64,000 bases of DNA from Haloarchaeobius sp. HME9146 (GTDB lineage Archaea; Halobacteriota; Halobacteria; Halobacteriales; Natrialbaceae): contig NZ_JAODVR010000002.1 of the NCBI RefSeq assembly GCF_025399835.1, positions 434,001 to 498,000 of the forward strand. Reading direction: 5' to 3'. Shown here piece after piece: positions 26,879 through 35,563 of this stretch. Below the pieces are notes generated by a model. It searched no databases. It was not told the origin of the DNA and saw only the letters and a list, made by a program, of their open reading frames with translations. The first letter of the stretch is position 1. Each line of letters starts with the position of its first letter. The position numbers and the translations under genes were made by a program.

Positions 26879-28822
26879 TCACTCCTCGACGAGCGACTCG
26901 AGTTCGCCGACGACCTCGGGGTTGCGCAGCGAACTCGTGTCCTCCGGACGCTCGCCGTTGGCGATGGCTTCGAGGTAGCGACGGAGGATCTTCCCCGAGC
27001 GCGTCTTCGGCAGCGACGAGGTGAACGTTATCTCGTCGGGGATGGCGACGGGACCGATAGCGTCCTCGACGCCCCGCTCGACCTGCTCGCGCAACTCGTC
27101 GGTCCCGGCCACGTTCGCGGCCGGGCTGACGTAGGCGTGGATTCGCGTCCCCTTCACGTCGTCCTCGCCACCGACGACGGCGGCCTCGGCGATGCCGTCG
27201 ACGCCGATGATGGCCGACTCTATCTCGGAGGTGCCGAGTCGTCGGCCCGAGACGTTCACCACGTCGTCCAGTCGACCCAGAAGCGTCAGGTAGCCATCCT
27301 CGTCCTCGACGGCCCCGTCACCGGTCGAGTACTGCCAGCGCGCGTCCTCGGGGTCACCCCGGGCAGTCTGCGCCCAGTCGGTTCCCTCACGGAGGGCGAC
27401 GGGCATCCCGGGCCACGGTTTCGTCACGACGAGCTGGCCCGATTCGCCTACCGTCGCCTCCTCGCCGAACTCGTCGACGACCGCGGCATCGATACCGGGC
27501 AGGGGTCGGCCGACCGACCCGGGCCGCATCTCGTCGATGGCGGGCAGGGTCGACAGCATCACGCCCCCGGTCTCGGTCTGCCACCAGGTGTCCACGATGG
27601 GGCACTCGCCGCCGCCGATGTGCTCGAAGTACCATTCCCACGCGGTCGCGTCGATGCTCTCCCCGACCGAGCCGAGCAGCCGCAGGCTGGAGAGGTCGTG
27701 TCTCGCAGGCACCTCCTCGCCCCACTTCATGAACGCCCGGATGGAGGTCGGCGCGGTGTAGAACACGTCCACAGCGTTGCGCTCGATGACCTCCCAGAAG
27801 CGGTCCTTGCCAGGCGGGTCCGGTGTGCCCTCGAACAGGACGGTCGTCGCGCCGATGGCGAGCGGGCCATACACGACGTAGGAGTGGCCCGTGATCCAGC
27901 CGACGTCGGCGGTACACCAGTGGGTGTCCGTCGGTTCGAGGTCGAAGACGGCGTGGCTCGTCCAGGCCACGTGGGAGAGGTAGCCCCCCGTCGTGTGGCG
28001 GACCTCGGTGGGTTCACCTGTGGTCCCGGAGGTGTAGATGTAGAACAGCAGGTCACTCGCGTCCCGCGGGACGGGGTCGACCACCTCGCCGTCGTGAGCC
28101 GCGATGCAGTCCTCGTAGGCGTGGTGGTCGCCGGGGTAGCCCAGTTCGAGCCGGTTCACCACGACCTGTTCCACCGCCTGTGAGACCGAGAGACAGGCGT
28201 TGTCGGCCTTGCTCTTGAGGTCGACGGCGGTCCCGCGGCGGTAGTAGCCGTCGCAGGTGACGAGCAGTTCGGAGCCGGCGTTCTCCATGCGCGTCGCGAG
28301 CGCATCCGCGGAGAACCCCGCGAACACGACCGAGTGCGGCGCGCCGATGCGTGCACACGCCAGCATCGCCACGACGAGTTCGGGCACCACGGGCATATAC
28401 AGCGTGACCACGTCGTCCTCCTCGACGCCGAGGTCCCGAAGGGCCGCCGCGAAGGCGTTCACCTCGCGGTAGAGGTCCTGGTAGGTGTAGGTCCGGGTCT
28501 CGCCCAGCTTACCTTCCCACTTGATTGCGGCGTGGTTCTTGCGCCCGGCCTCGACGTGACGGTCGACGCAGTTGACGGAAGCGTTGAGTTCCCCACCCGG
28601 GAACCACCGGATGGCGTCGTCGGTGGAGAGCACCGAATCGTACTGCCGGGACCACGTCAGCTGGTCGGCGGCGCGTCGCCACCCCTCCGGCCAGTCCTCC
28701 GCGAACTCGCGATAGATGGACGGGTCGGTGACGTTCGCCTGACGGACGAACGACTCCGGGGGTTCGACGGACTCCGTCTCCCCGCTTCCTGCCGTGGCGG
28801 CGGACTCACTCCCGTCCGACAT
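26879..28822 (-). CDS. Acetyl-CoA synthetase paralogue with altered P-loop
   Basis: 647 residues from the ATG at 28822; an upstream ATG at 28849 is less likely. It is closely related to the first acs over its whole length, with TWWQTETGGVM, CTADVGWITGHSYVVYGPLA and PKTRSGKILRR conserved. The nucleotide-binding P-loop reads YTSGTTGEPTEVRH instead of the family's TSGTTGKPKGVxH, losing both lysines and the last glycine. Activity may be reduced or substrate use changed. It is the first gene of the minus-strand acetate cluster. A minus-strand T-run (28847-28853) near -27 is the likely TATA element. Confidence 0.88.
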   Translation of the reverse strand: MSDGSESAATAGSGETESVEPPESFVRQANVTDPSIYREFAEDWPEGWRRAADQLTWSRQYDSVLSTDDAIRWFPGGELNASVNCVDRHVEAGRKNHAAIKWEGKLGETRTYTYQDLYREVNAFAAALRDLGVEEDDVVTLYMPVVPELVVAMLACARIGAPHSVVFAGFSADALATRMENAGSELLVTCDGYYRRGTAVDLKSKADNACLSVSQAVEQVVVNRLELGYPGDHHAYEDCIAAHDGEVVDPVPRDASDLLFYIYTSGTTGEPTEVRHTTGGYLSHVAWTSHAVFDLEPTDTHWCTADVGWITGHSYVVYGPLAIGATTVLFEGTPDPPGKDRFWEVIERNAVDVFYTAPTSIRAFMKWGEEVPARHDLSSLRLLGSVGESIDATAWEWYFEHIGGGECPIVDTWWQTETGGVMLSTLPAIDEMRPGSVGRPLPGIDAAVVDEFGEEATVGESGQLVVTKPWPGMPVALREGTDWAQTARGDPEDARWQYSTGDGAVEDEDGYLTLLGRLDDVVNVSGRRLGTSEIESAIIGVDGIAEAAVVGGEDDVKGTRIHAYVSPAANVAGTDELREQVERGVEDAIGPVAIPDEITFTSSLPKTRSGKILRRYLEAIANGERPEDTSSLRNPEVVGELESLVEE

Positions 28823-28954
28823 TCGTCTCTCACTTCGTGCAGGCGGCAAAAAATCGTTCGGCCCTCAGTCGCTATCGTCGGGGCAGGGAGGACACCGCAT
28901 ACCACGTGCTTCCGGAGACGCAACACATTAGTTTCGGTTCGAAATAGTCCCGGT

Positions 28955-30400
28955 ATGAGTCGCGTCCCGAACCCCATCCGGTTGCTCATCCTCTGGATAG
29001 GGCTCGGGCTCGCCCGTCTCGGCTTGCTCCCCCGGGAACACGTCGAACGGACCACCGACCTCTCCTGGCCCCGCATCGTCACCGGCATCGCCCGGATGTC
29101 GAAGAACGCCGTGGACGTGGCGATGGTCGGTATCGCGGTCGGCCCGCTCGCCATCTCCGGTGTCGGCCTGGCCTCGCCGTTCTGGGGTATCGCGTTCTCC
29201 CTCGGCGGCGGGTTCGCCGCCGGCACCATCGCCCTCGTCTCCCAGCGGTTCGGGGCCGAGGCCCACGACGACCTCGCGCAAGCGGTTCGGTCGAGCGTCC
29301 TTCTCGTCGTCGTCGTGACCCTGCCGGTGATGGCGGCCTTCCGGCTGTTCCCCACCGAACTCATCTCGGTGCTCACCAGCGACGCGCGGGTCGTCGAACT
29401 CGGCGCGCGCTACCTCGCGGTGCTCTCCTTCGGCGTCCCGTTCGCCGCCCTCAACCTCATCGGGAGCCGCATCTTCATCGGCGTCGACGACGCCTGGACG
29501 CCGATGGTCGTCCGCTCCGGAGGAGCCATCGCCAACATCGGGCTCAGCGCCATCTTCATCTTCGACATGGGGATGGGTGTCGCGGGTGCCGCCCTCGGCA
29601 CCGTCCTCGCGAACGTCCTCGTCACCGGGGCCTTCGTCGTCGCACTGGTCGCCGGACGGCTCCCCGGTATCGGGGTCTCCCCCGTCCAGGTCTCTCCCGT
29701 GGGGCAGTACGCCGACCTCGGGAACCTGCGACAGCTGGTGAAGATCGGCCTGCCGGTCGTCGGCCGGAACATGGTGTGGACGGTCGCGAAGTTCCCGATG
29801 CTCGCCATCGTCGGGTTATTCGGCTCGACCGTCCTCGCCGCCTACGTCATCGCCCGACGTATCTGGGGCATCATGAACACGCCCGGCTGGGGCTTCGCGC
29901 TGGCCGCGAGCAGCCTCGTCGGGCAGGAACTCGGTGCCGGCGACGAGGCCGAAGCAGAGTCCTACGCCCGCGGCGTCATCATCTTCTCGGTGGCGACGTA
30001 CACCGTCGCCGGGCTCCTCGTCGGCGTGTTCGCAGAACCCATCGTCCGGCTGTTCGTCGGTGATCCGAATGACCCCGCGATTCCCATCGCGGTGGCGCTG
30101 GTGTACGCCGCCTGTTTCGCCGTGGTCGGCCAGGGCGTCAAGTCGGCGACCGCCGGCCCGCTGGACGCCAGTGGCGACACGCGCTGGCCGTTCTACAGCC
30201 AGCTGCTGGGCATGTTCGTGTTCACCATCCCTATCGCCTACCTCGGTGCCACCACCGCGCTCGGTATCTGGGGACTCTACCTGTCGTTCACCGCCGAGAC
30301 GTTCGTCCCCGCAGCGATCAACTACTATCGCTTCTCGACCGGGAAGTGGAAGGCCATCAGCCGGGAGTACCGCCCGGACCAGCCGATAGCCGACGATTGA
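28955..30400 (+). CDS. MATE-family multidrug/cation efflux protein
   Basis: 481 residues from the ATG at 28955; the open frame extends far upstream, but only as antisense of the acs paralogue. Twelve membrane helices are visible, with the two-fold MATE repeat: VDVAMVGIAVGPLAISGVGLASPFW in the first half and VGRNMVWTVAKFPMLAIVGLFGSTVLAAYVIARRIWG in the second. Such proteins export cationic or organic compounds in exchange for Na+ or H+. It diverges from the acs paralogue with a 130-bp shared promoter region. Confidence 0.9.
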   Translation: MSRVPNPIRLLILWIGLGLARLGLLPREHVERTTDLSWPRIVTGIARMSKNAVDVAMVGIAVGPLAISGVGLASPFWGIAFSLGGGFAAGTIALVSQRFGAEAHDDLAQAVRSSVLLVVVVTLPVMAAFRLFPTELISVLTSDARVVELGARYLAVLSFGVPFAALNLIGSRIFIGVDDAWTPMVVRSGGAIANIGLSAIFIFDMGMGVAGAALGTVLANVLVTGAFVVALVAGRLPGIGVSPVQVSPVGQYADLGNLRQLVKIGLPVVGRNMVWTVAKFPMLAIVGLFGSTVLAAYVIARRIWGIMNTPGWGFALAASSLVGQELGAGDEAEAESYARGVIIFSVATYTVAGLLVGVFAEPIVRLFVGDPNDPAIPIAVALVYAACFAVVGQGVKSATAGPLDASGDTRWPFYSQLLGMFVFTIPIAYLGATTALGIWGLYLSFTAETFVPAAINYYRFSTGKWKAISREYRPDQPIADD

Positions 30401-30427
30401 AAAACGACCGCGAACCGTGGACCCTGC

Positions 30428-30613
30428 TCAGGCCCCGTGGAACTCCTTCAGGATGCGCAGGTCGGTCTGCGTCTGTGCGAACTCCGCCATCCGGCGGGTC
30501 GTCCCACAGTGCTTGCACGTGAAATCACGCTTCGGTTCGGGGAGCTGGGCCGGGTTCGCCTCCCACCCTTCGTCACACGCCGAACACTGGAGCTGAATCC
30601 ACGCTTGTTGCAT
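30428..30613 (-). CDS. Small zinc-ribbon protein (haloarchaeal family)
   Basis: 61 residues, MQQAWIQLQCSACDEGWEANPAQL..., with two CxxC knuckles (CSAC and CKHC) 25 residues apart that form one zinc ribbon, and a helical C-terminal tail (TQTDLRILKEFHGA). A small protein of this pattern is conserved across haloarchaea; its function is unknown. It converges on the MATE gene with a 27-bp gap. Confidence 0.82.
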   Translation of the reverse strand: MQQAWIQLQCSACDEGWEANPAQLPEPKRDFTCKHCGTTRRMAEFAQTQTDLRILKEFHGA

Positions 30614-30928
30614 ACATGTTACTTCGCGACGAAGCTTCAAAACGGTTGCTGGTGGTGAAGTGAGTGACTGAGATGCAGAAACTAACAGTCGTCTGTCTTT
30701 TCGAAAGCGCTCGCTACGCTCCGGATGCGCTGGTGTGTCAGAATCAGGAGCGCTGTGGCCGCGTGGGACGAACCACCCACGCGGCGCGGCCGACGCGAGT
30801 CGACCAGCACGCCGTGACAGGAAACGGAGCCGATAAGCGAACAGCACCCGGGAACACCCCGGAACGCGGTTCGGCACCCCCCACAGGCGGCCCATCGGCC
30901 ACAAAGTACTTAGGTGTGAATTTGCCAC
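30614..30928. other. 315-bp gene-free interval
   Basis: No frame has coding character. The first 50 bp next to 30613 should carry the zinc-ribbon gene promoter (AT-rich cgaagcttcaaaac). The rest shows GC-rich short inverted fragments (ccgcgtgggacgaaccacccacgcgg is a stem of about 8 bp at 30760-30785) whose role is unknown. Confidence 0.45.
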
Positions 30929-31120
30929 TCAGTCGACGTCCGGCTCTGCGAGCGCGTCGTCGAGGCCGTTGTTCCGCATCGTCTCGGCGACGGCGGCACC
31001 TTCGTCGCCATCGAGGACGCCGTGGGCGTCTTCGTCCTGGCGCTCGACGACGGTCGTCTCGCCGGTCAACTCCACGAACAGCGTGGCAAGGTCGCGATCG
31101 GGGCTCTTGTTGACTGTCAT
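30929..31120 (-). CDS. Small acidic conserved hypothetical protein
   Basis: 63 residues from the ATG at 31120: SPDRDLATLFVELTGETTVVERQDED with an acidic C-terminal half (ALAEPDVD). No Cys, no membrane helix. The sequence looks like a haloarchaeal orphan family, but I cannot give a function. An upstream in-frame ATG at 31162 is less likely. It diverges from the tandem UspA gene at 31292. Confidence 0.65.
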   Translation of the reverse strand: MTVNKSPDRDLATLFVELTGETTVVERQDEDAHGVLDGDEGAAVAETMRNNGLDDALAEPDVD

Positions 31121-31291
31121 TGTGTCTCGAACTCCGGCTATACCACAGTTATCGAAACGCATGAAGTGTGAGCATGATTAGCACACCCATTCAAATGGCA
31201 CCGCGAAATCACCCCACAGAGACACGTCATCGAAACAGAATGTCAGCAACAGAGTTGACACCGTTCGCCACGTACAGAGTGTAGAAGTCTC

Positions 31292-32161
31292 ATGTACGAG
31301 AGGATACTGGTGCCGACGGACGGGAGCGATGCCGCGCTTGTCGCGGCCGAGTGTGCGACCGCCCTGGCACGACGGTTCGGGGCCGCCGTCGACGTGGTAC
31401 ACGTGCCCGACCGCCGGGAACGGGTGTTCGCACCGTCGGAAGCCGAGGCCGACGCCGCCGCGGAAGCAGTCCTCACAGCGACCCGCGACGTGGTGACCGC
31501 GGGCGGGATCGAGCCGAACGCCGTCATCATCGACGAACCGGACCAGGTTCACGAGGTACTCTGTCGATACGCCGACGAGCACGGCGTCGACTGCATCGTC
31601 ATGGGCACCCACGGCCGGACCGGGTTCGACCGGTACGTCCTCGGAAGTGTCACGGAGCGGATGATACGTGCCGCCTCGGTCCCCGTGCTCACCGTCCACG
31701 AAGACACCAAGGTTCCCGACGGGGCGAACTTCGAGCGACTGCTCGTCCCGACCGACGGCAGTGAGTGCGCCATCCAGGCCACCGAACACGCGACCGACCT
31801 CGCCGAGGCGGTCGAGGGTGACCTCCACGCGATCAATGTCGTCGACACGACCGTCGCGCCCGGCGGCGTCGAGTCCGGGTTCATCACGGGCGAGCTGGAG
31901 GCCGCCGGTGAACAGGCGTTAGAGACGATGCAGAACCACGTGCAAGCCGGAGACGGCGTGACGGTCCACACGAGTGTGGTCCACGGCCCGCCCTACCGCG
32001 CCATCATCGACTACGCCGAGGAACACGACGTCGACTGCATCGTGATGGGTACCCACGGGCGGACCGGGCTCGACCGCTACCTGCTCGGGAGCGTCACGGA
32101 GCGCGTGGTGCGACTCGCTGAGGTGCCGGTCATCTCGGTCCGTGGTCCCGACTCGTCGTGA
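31292..32161 (+). CDS. Tandem-domain universal stress protein
   Basis: 289 residues with two complete Usp domains (1-140 and 145-289). Both keep the ATP motif: GTHGRTGFDRYVLGSVTERMIR and GTHGRTGLDRYLLGSVTERVVR. Both should bind nucleotide. The last 32 bp overlap the 3' end of the convergent HTH gene on the opposite strand. Confidence 0.93.
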   Translation: MYERILVPTDGSDAALVAAECATALARRFGAAVDVVHVPDRRERVFAPSEAEADAAAEAVLTATRDVVTAGGIEPNAVIIDEPDQVHEVLCRYADEHGVDCIVMGTHGRTGFDRYVLGSVTERMIRAASVPVLTVHEDTKVPDGANFERLLVPTDGSECAIQATEHATDLAEAVEGDLHAINVVDTTVAPGGVESGFITGELEAAGEQALETMQNHVQAGDGVTVHTSVVHGPPYRAIIDYAEEHDVDCIVMGTHGRTGLDRYLLGSVTERVVRLAEVPVISVRGPDSS

Positions 32162-33014
32162 CCGACGTGACGGCGAGGGTCCCGTCGACGACGATGGTCG
32201 TGGTTCCCTCCGGGCCATCGACACGGAGTTCGAGTTCCAGCGGGTCGGTCCGCACGACTGTCGTCGTCGGGGTCGGCAGGTTCCAGTGATATGCGTCCTC
32301 GACGGGGAGCCCGATTTCTAGAAGTCCCGCGGCGACCCGAGTGTGCGAGAGCAACGGCAGGTAGAAGCCCGATTCGACGACCCAGGTACACGTCTCACAG
32401 GAGATGCCGACCGGGAACGCGCCCTCCCGGTCGATGGATTCAGGGTCGACGGTGACGGTCGTGGTCCCGGCACAGTCCGGGCACTGCCCGCGGCGGGCCA
32501 GTCCGACCTGCGTTCTGGCGCGGTCGTACACCGTCTCGAACACCACCTCGTCCGTGCGGTTCCGGAGCCCGTTCTTGGGGAACGGGTAGGTGAAGCCGCC
32601 GACGAGTTCGTCACACGCCGGGCAGCGAAGCGAGAAGAACTCCCGGTCGTACCTGAGCGTCGTCGGCCCATCACACTCGGGACAGGCCACGCTGGTGGCG
32701 AACTCGTGTCGTGACACGGACTCGGTCGGCCGGTTGGCCAGCACCGCCCGGTGGAGCGCCGTCGAGCTGGCCGTCGGAACGTAGCCGTCTGCCGTCTTCC
32801 GCAGGTAGACGCCCCGGAGGCGGCCGAGGTGGTAGTTGAACTTCCCACTGTCCTGCATCTCGACCGCCCGCATCAGGTCCGAGTAGCCCTGTGGCTCCGT
32901 CTGGGCGGCGCGCCACCGGTCCAGCAGCGCCAGCAGTATCTCGAGCCGGATGTCGTGGCCGAGGAGGGCGAACGCCTCCCGGGTCTCGGGGACGGTCTCC
33001 GCTTCGTCCGACAT
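32130..33014 (-). CDS. ArsR-like HTH regulator with zinc-ribbon middle region
   Basis: 294 residues. The N-terminal winged helix (AFALLGHDIRLEILLALLDRWRAAQ ... FNYHLGRLRGVYLRKTADGYVPT) is ArsR-like. The middle holds several knuckles: CPEC...CPAC (about 112-135), then CPDC and CETC (about 178-215), probably two zinc ribbons. The C-terminal segment is a beta-rich haloarchaeal domain of unknown ligand. Neighbours are UspA and an M23-like protein, giving no clue to targets. It converges on and overlaps the UspA gene. Confidence 0.8.
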   Translation of the reverse strand: MSDEAETVPETREAFALLGHDIRLEILLALLDRWRAAQTEPQGYSDLMRAVEMQDSGKFNYHLGRLRGVYLRKTADGYVPTASSTALHRAVLANRPTESVSRHEFATSVACPECDGPTTLRYDREFFSLRCPACDELVGGFTYPFPKNGLRNRTDEVVFETVYDRARTQVGLARRGQCPDCAGTTTVTVDPESIDREGAFPVGISCETCTWVVESGFYLPLLSHTRVAAGLLEIGLPVEDAYHWNLPTPTTTVVRTDPLELELRVDGPEGTTTIVVDGTLAVTSVTTSRDHGPR

Positions 33015-33160
33015 GGCTGGGCTATCACCGGACCGGGAAATCAGCGTACCGGTCGGGACAGCGGCGAGTCGACCGATCGCGCCCCGTGATGTATGCTAGC
33101 ACGACTTGTGAACTGCATCTCTCAAAACCTCTACTTACCACCATCTCGAACCGTGAAAGC

Positions 33161-34219
33161 ATGACCGAGAAGACAACGGCCAGCACCGGACAGTCCGGGC
33201 GGCCGGCCCCGGTCGAAGCACTCCAGTCGACGGCTCGCCGGGTCCTGCAGTGGCTCGCGGGGCGAAACATGTTCGTCGTCATGGGCGGCTTCTTCCTGTT
33301 GGGGTTCGTAGTGCAGCGAATCGGGCCCCTGGCACCGCACGACTGGGTGTTCTTCCTCATCGGCGGTATCCTCCCCATCCTCCTCGCGACGGTCTCGACC
33401 GAGGCGGACGGCTACGACCACGAGATTTCGAACGCGGACCGGCTGAAGTTCCTCGTCTCACAGCTTCGCTGGGGGTTCACCCCGTGGGGCATCCTGACCC
33501 AGATTCTCCAGATAGGCGGCACCGCGCTTGCCTACGTGCGGTACCTCGGCCGCCTACCGAGTCGCACCAGGCACGTTCCCTCGACCCGGCTGACCGTCCC
33601 GTTCTCGGGCGAGTGGACGACCGTCAACGGCGGCATCACCAAGCCGACCTCGCACTCGTGGGGAATCGTCTCCCAGCGCTACGCCTACGACTTCGTCGTC
33701 ACCGACGAGGACGGAGACACCCACGACGGCGAGGGCGACGAGCTGACCGACTACCACGCCTTCGGCGAGCCGATTCGTGCCCCCGCCGACGGGACCGTGG
33801 TGAAGACGAAGGCGTCGCTCCGGGACTACCCGAAGCCGGGGTCGGGGTGGCTCGAATGGCGGACCTGGGACATCGCTGGCAACCACGTCGTCATCGAACA
33901 CCAAAGCGGGGAGTACAGCCTCGTTGCGCACCTCAAGCAGGATAGCGTCCGCGTCGACCCCGGCGACGAGGTCACCCGGGGCCAGGTCGTCGGCGAGTGC
34001 GGGAACTCCGGGTTCTCGAGCGAGCCGCACCTGCACTTCCAGCTCCAGGACAGCGCGAACTTCTGGTTCGCTGCCGGCCTCGTCCCCCGGTTCGTCGGAA
34101 CCGCCGTGAGCCGCGACGACGACCGCCGGGGCGAGCACGCGGTCTACGAGCAACTCGAAGAAGACCGGGACGAACTGTACCTCTGGGCCGGCGACACGGT
34201 CGCGCCCGCCGACGGCTGA
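33161..34219 (+). CDS. Membrane-anchored M23 (LytM-like) metallopeptidase homologue
   Basis: 352 residues from the ATG at 33161. Two membrane helices (about 36-80) anchor a C-terminal M23 domain (about 140-300) with GNHVVIEH, YSLVAHLKQDSV and EPHLHFQL (HxH). The first zinc motif, normally HxxxD, reads RYAYD, so one canonical ligand is missing unless SHSW a few residues before supplies it. M23 enzymes usually cut peptidoglycan cross-links, which archaea lack, so its substrate is unclear. Confidence 0.82.
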   Translation: MTEKTTASTGQSGRPAPVEALQSTARRVLQWLAGRNMFVVMGGFFLLGFVVQRIGPLAPHDWVFFLIGGILPILLATVSTEADGYDHEISNADRLKFLVSQLRWGFTPWGILTQILQIGGTALAYVRYLGRLPSRTRHVPSTRLTVPFSGEWTTVNGGITKPTSHSWGIVSQRYAYDFVVTDEDGDTHDGEGDELTDYHAFGEPIRAPADGTVVKTKASLRDYPKPGSGWLEWRTWDIAGNHVVIEHQSGEYSLVAHLKQDSVRVDPGDEVTRGQVVGECGNSGFSSEPHLHFQLQDSANFWFAAGLVPRFVGTAVSRDDDRRGEHAVYEQLEEDRDELYLWAGDTVAPADG

Positions 34220-34255
34220 GAACTGGACCGCTGCGGTTGACTGGACCGCGGCGGC

Positions 34256-34987
34256 TCAGTGAGCGGTCCAGCCCCCGTCGACCGGGACGTTCGCGCCCGT
34301 CACGTACGAGGCGTCGTCCGAGGCGAGGAAGGCGATGACGGGAGCGATCTCCTCTGGCTGTGCGGGGCGATTCATCGGCGTGTTCGTCTGCAGGAACGAC
34401 TGGAAGCGCTCGGATTCGAGCAGGTCGTCGGTCATCGGAGTGTCCACGAATCCAGGGCAGACGCTGTTGACCCGGATACCGTCGCGGGCGTAATCGATGG
34501 CAACCTGCTGGGTGAAGTTGACCACGCCGCCCTTCGCCGCCGAGTACGAGGCCGCGCCGCGCCCGCCGACCAGCCCGTAGATGGACGCGACGTTGACGAT
34601 GCAACCGCCGGACTCGCGAAGATGTGGCAGTGCAGCTTTGGTCCCGTGCATCACCCCCGTGAGGTCGGTCGCGATGACCGCGTCCCACTCCTCGAGTTCC
34701 ATCTCCTCGACCGAGGTGACGCTCCCGATGCCGGCGTTGTTCACCAGGACGTCCAGCCCACCCGTGGTCTCGACGGCGTACTCGACGAGCGCGACCACCT
34801 GGTCGTACTCCCGCACGTCGGTCTCGAAGAACTCACAGCCCAGTTCCTCGGCGACCTGCCGGCCAGCGTCCTCGCTGCGGCTGGCGACCACGACCGACGC
34901 GCCCGCCTCACAGAACCGCTTCACGGTGGCGCGGCCGATGCCGGAGGTGCCGCCTGTCACGATGGTTCGTTTCCCTTCGAGCGTCAT
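34256..34987 (-). CDS. Short-chain dehydrogenase/reductase (SDR)
   Basis: 243 residues from the ATG at 34987 (MTLEGKRTIVTGGTSGIGRATVKRF). NAD(P)-binding TGGTSGIG, NNAG, the catalytic Ser in VNVASIYG and YSAAKGG (Tyr-x-x-x-Lys) are all intact, and the C terminus ends YVTGANVPVDGGWTAH. A classical SDR of the FabG-like subgroup; the alcohol/ketone substrate is unknown. It diverges from the Rieske protein gene. Confidence 0.92.
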   Translation of the reverse strand: MTLEGKRTIVTGGTSGIGRATVKRFCEAGASVVVASRSEDAGRQVAEELGCEFFETDVREYDQVVALVEYAVETTGGLDVLVNNAGIGSVTSVEEMELEEWDAVIATDLTGVMHGTKAALPHLRESGGCIVNVASIYGLVGGRGAASYSAAKGGVVNFTQQVAIDYARDGIRVNSVCPGFVDTPMTDDLLESERFQSFLQTNTPMNRPAQPEEIAPVIAFLASDDASYVTGANVPVDGGWTAH

Positions 34988-35089
34988 GTCGGAACAGTCG
35001 CGTTCCGGTGAGATACCGCCGTCCCTGATTCCTGAGCGCTGCCAGGCCGGGCGCACAGCATTTGTAGTTGCCCGACGAACCCCTCGGCC

Positions 35090-35506
35090 ATGGCCCTCAC
35101 ACGTCTGACCACCGTCGACGAGATACCCGAGAACGGGTCGTACCTGTTCACCGTCCGCGAGTCCCACGGTACCGAACAGGAGGTCATCCTGGTCAAACAA
35201 CCGGACTGCATCGAGGCGTGGAAGAACTTCTGTCAGCACGAGACGGACCAGCGCCTCGACCGTGGGATGGGCGCGGCGATGCGCGACGGCGAGATAATCT
35301 GTCCGAAGCACGGCTCCATGTTCAACGCCTGCTCGGGCGACTGCGACAACGGGAAGGCCGAAGGGCTCTCGCTCGTCCCGGTCGACATCAGCGTCAACCG
35401 GGGCGTCGTCTACCTGACCGACGACGACTGCGAGTACCTGCACGACGGCGGCATCGACGACGGCGACGACGGGATGCCCGGGTCGTCGTCGCACCTCCAG
35501 TTCTGA
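35090..35506 (+). CDS. Rieske [2Fe-2S] ferredoxin-like protein
   Basis: 138 residues. The cluster motifs differ a little from the classical ones: FCQHETDQ supplies Cys and His, and CPKHGSMFNACSGDC supplies Cys and His, with extra cysteines. No membrane anchor or TAT signal is seen, so it is a soluble electron carrier or an oxygenase ferredoxin partner. An acidic tail (HDGGIDDGDDG) follows. No oxygenase is adjacent. Confidence 0.87.
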   Translation: MALTRLTTVDEIPENGSYLFTVRESHGTEQEVILVKQPDCIEAWKNFCQHETDQRLDRGMGAAMRDGEIICPKHGSMFNACSGDCDNGKAEGLSLVPVDISVNRGVVYLTDDDCEYLHDGGIDDGDDGMPGSSSHLQF

Positions 35507-35563
35507 CTGGCCAACAGAAGGCGGAAGACCCTTGCTCGCGAGCGCCCTTGCGAACAGCAGAGA

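Noticed and set aside
28334..28954. N-terminal extension of the MATE protein by about 200 residues
   Set aside because: The extension is antisense to the acs paralogue; the protein starts naturally at MSRVPNPIRL (28955) near a promoter region.
30760..30785. Stem-like ccgcgtggg/cccacgcgg as a structured RNA or tRNA
   Set aside because: Only a single short GC stem, no cloverleaf or known RNA family signature.
33279..33292. CGAAACATGTTCG inside the M23 gene as an operator
   Set aside because: Lies within coding sequence with an extra base in one arm; no promoter nearby.
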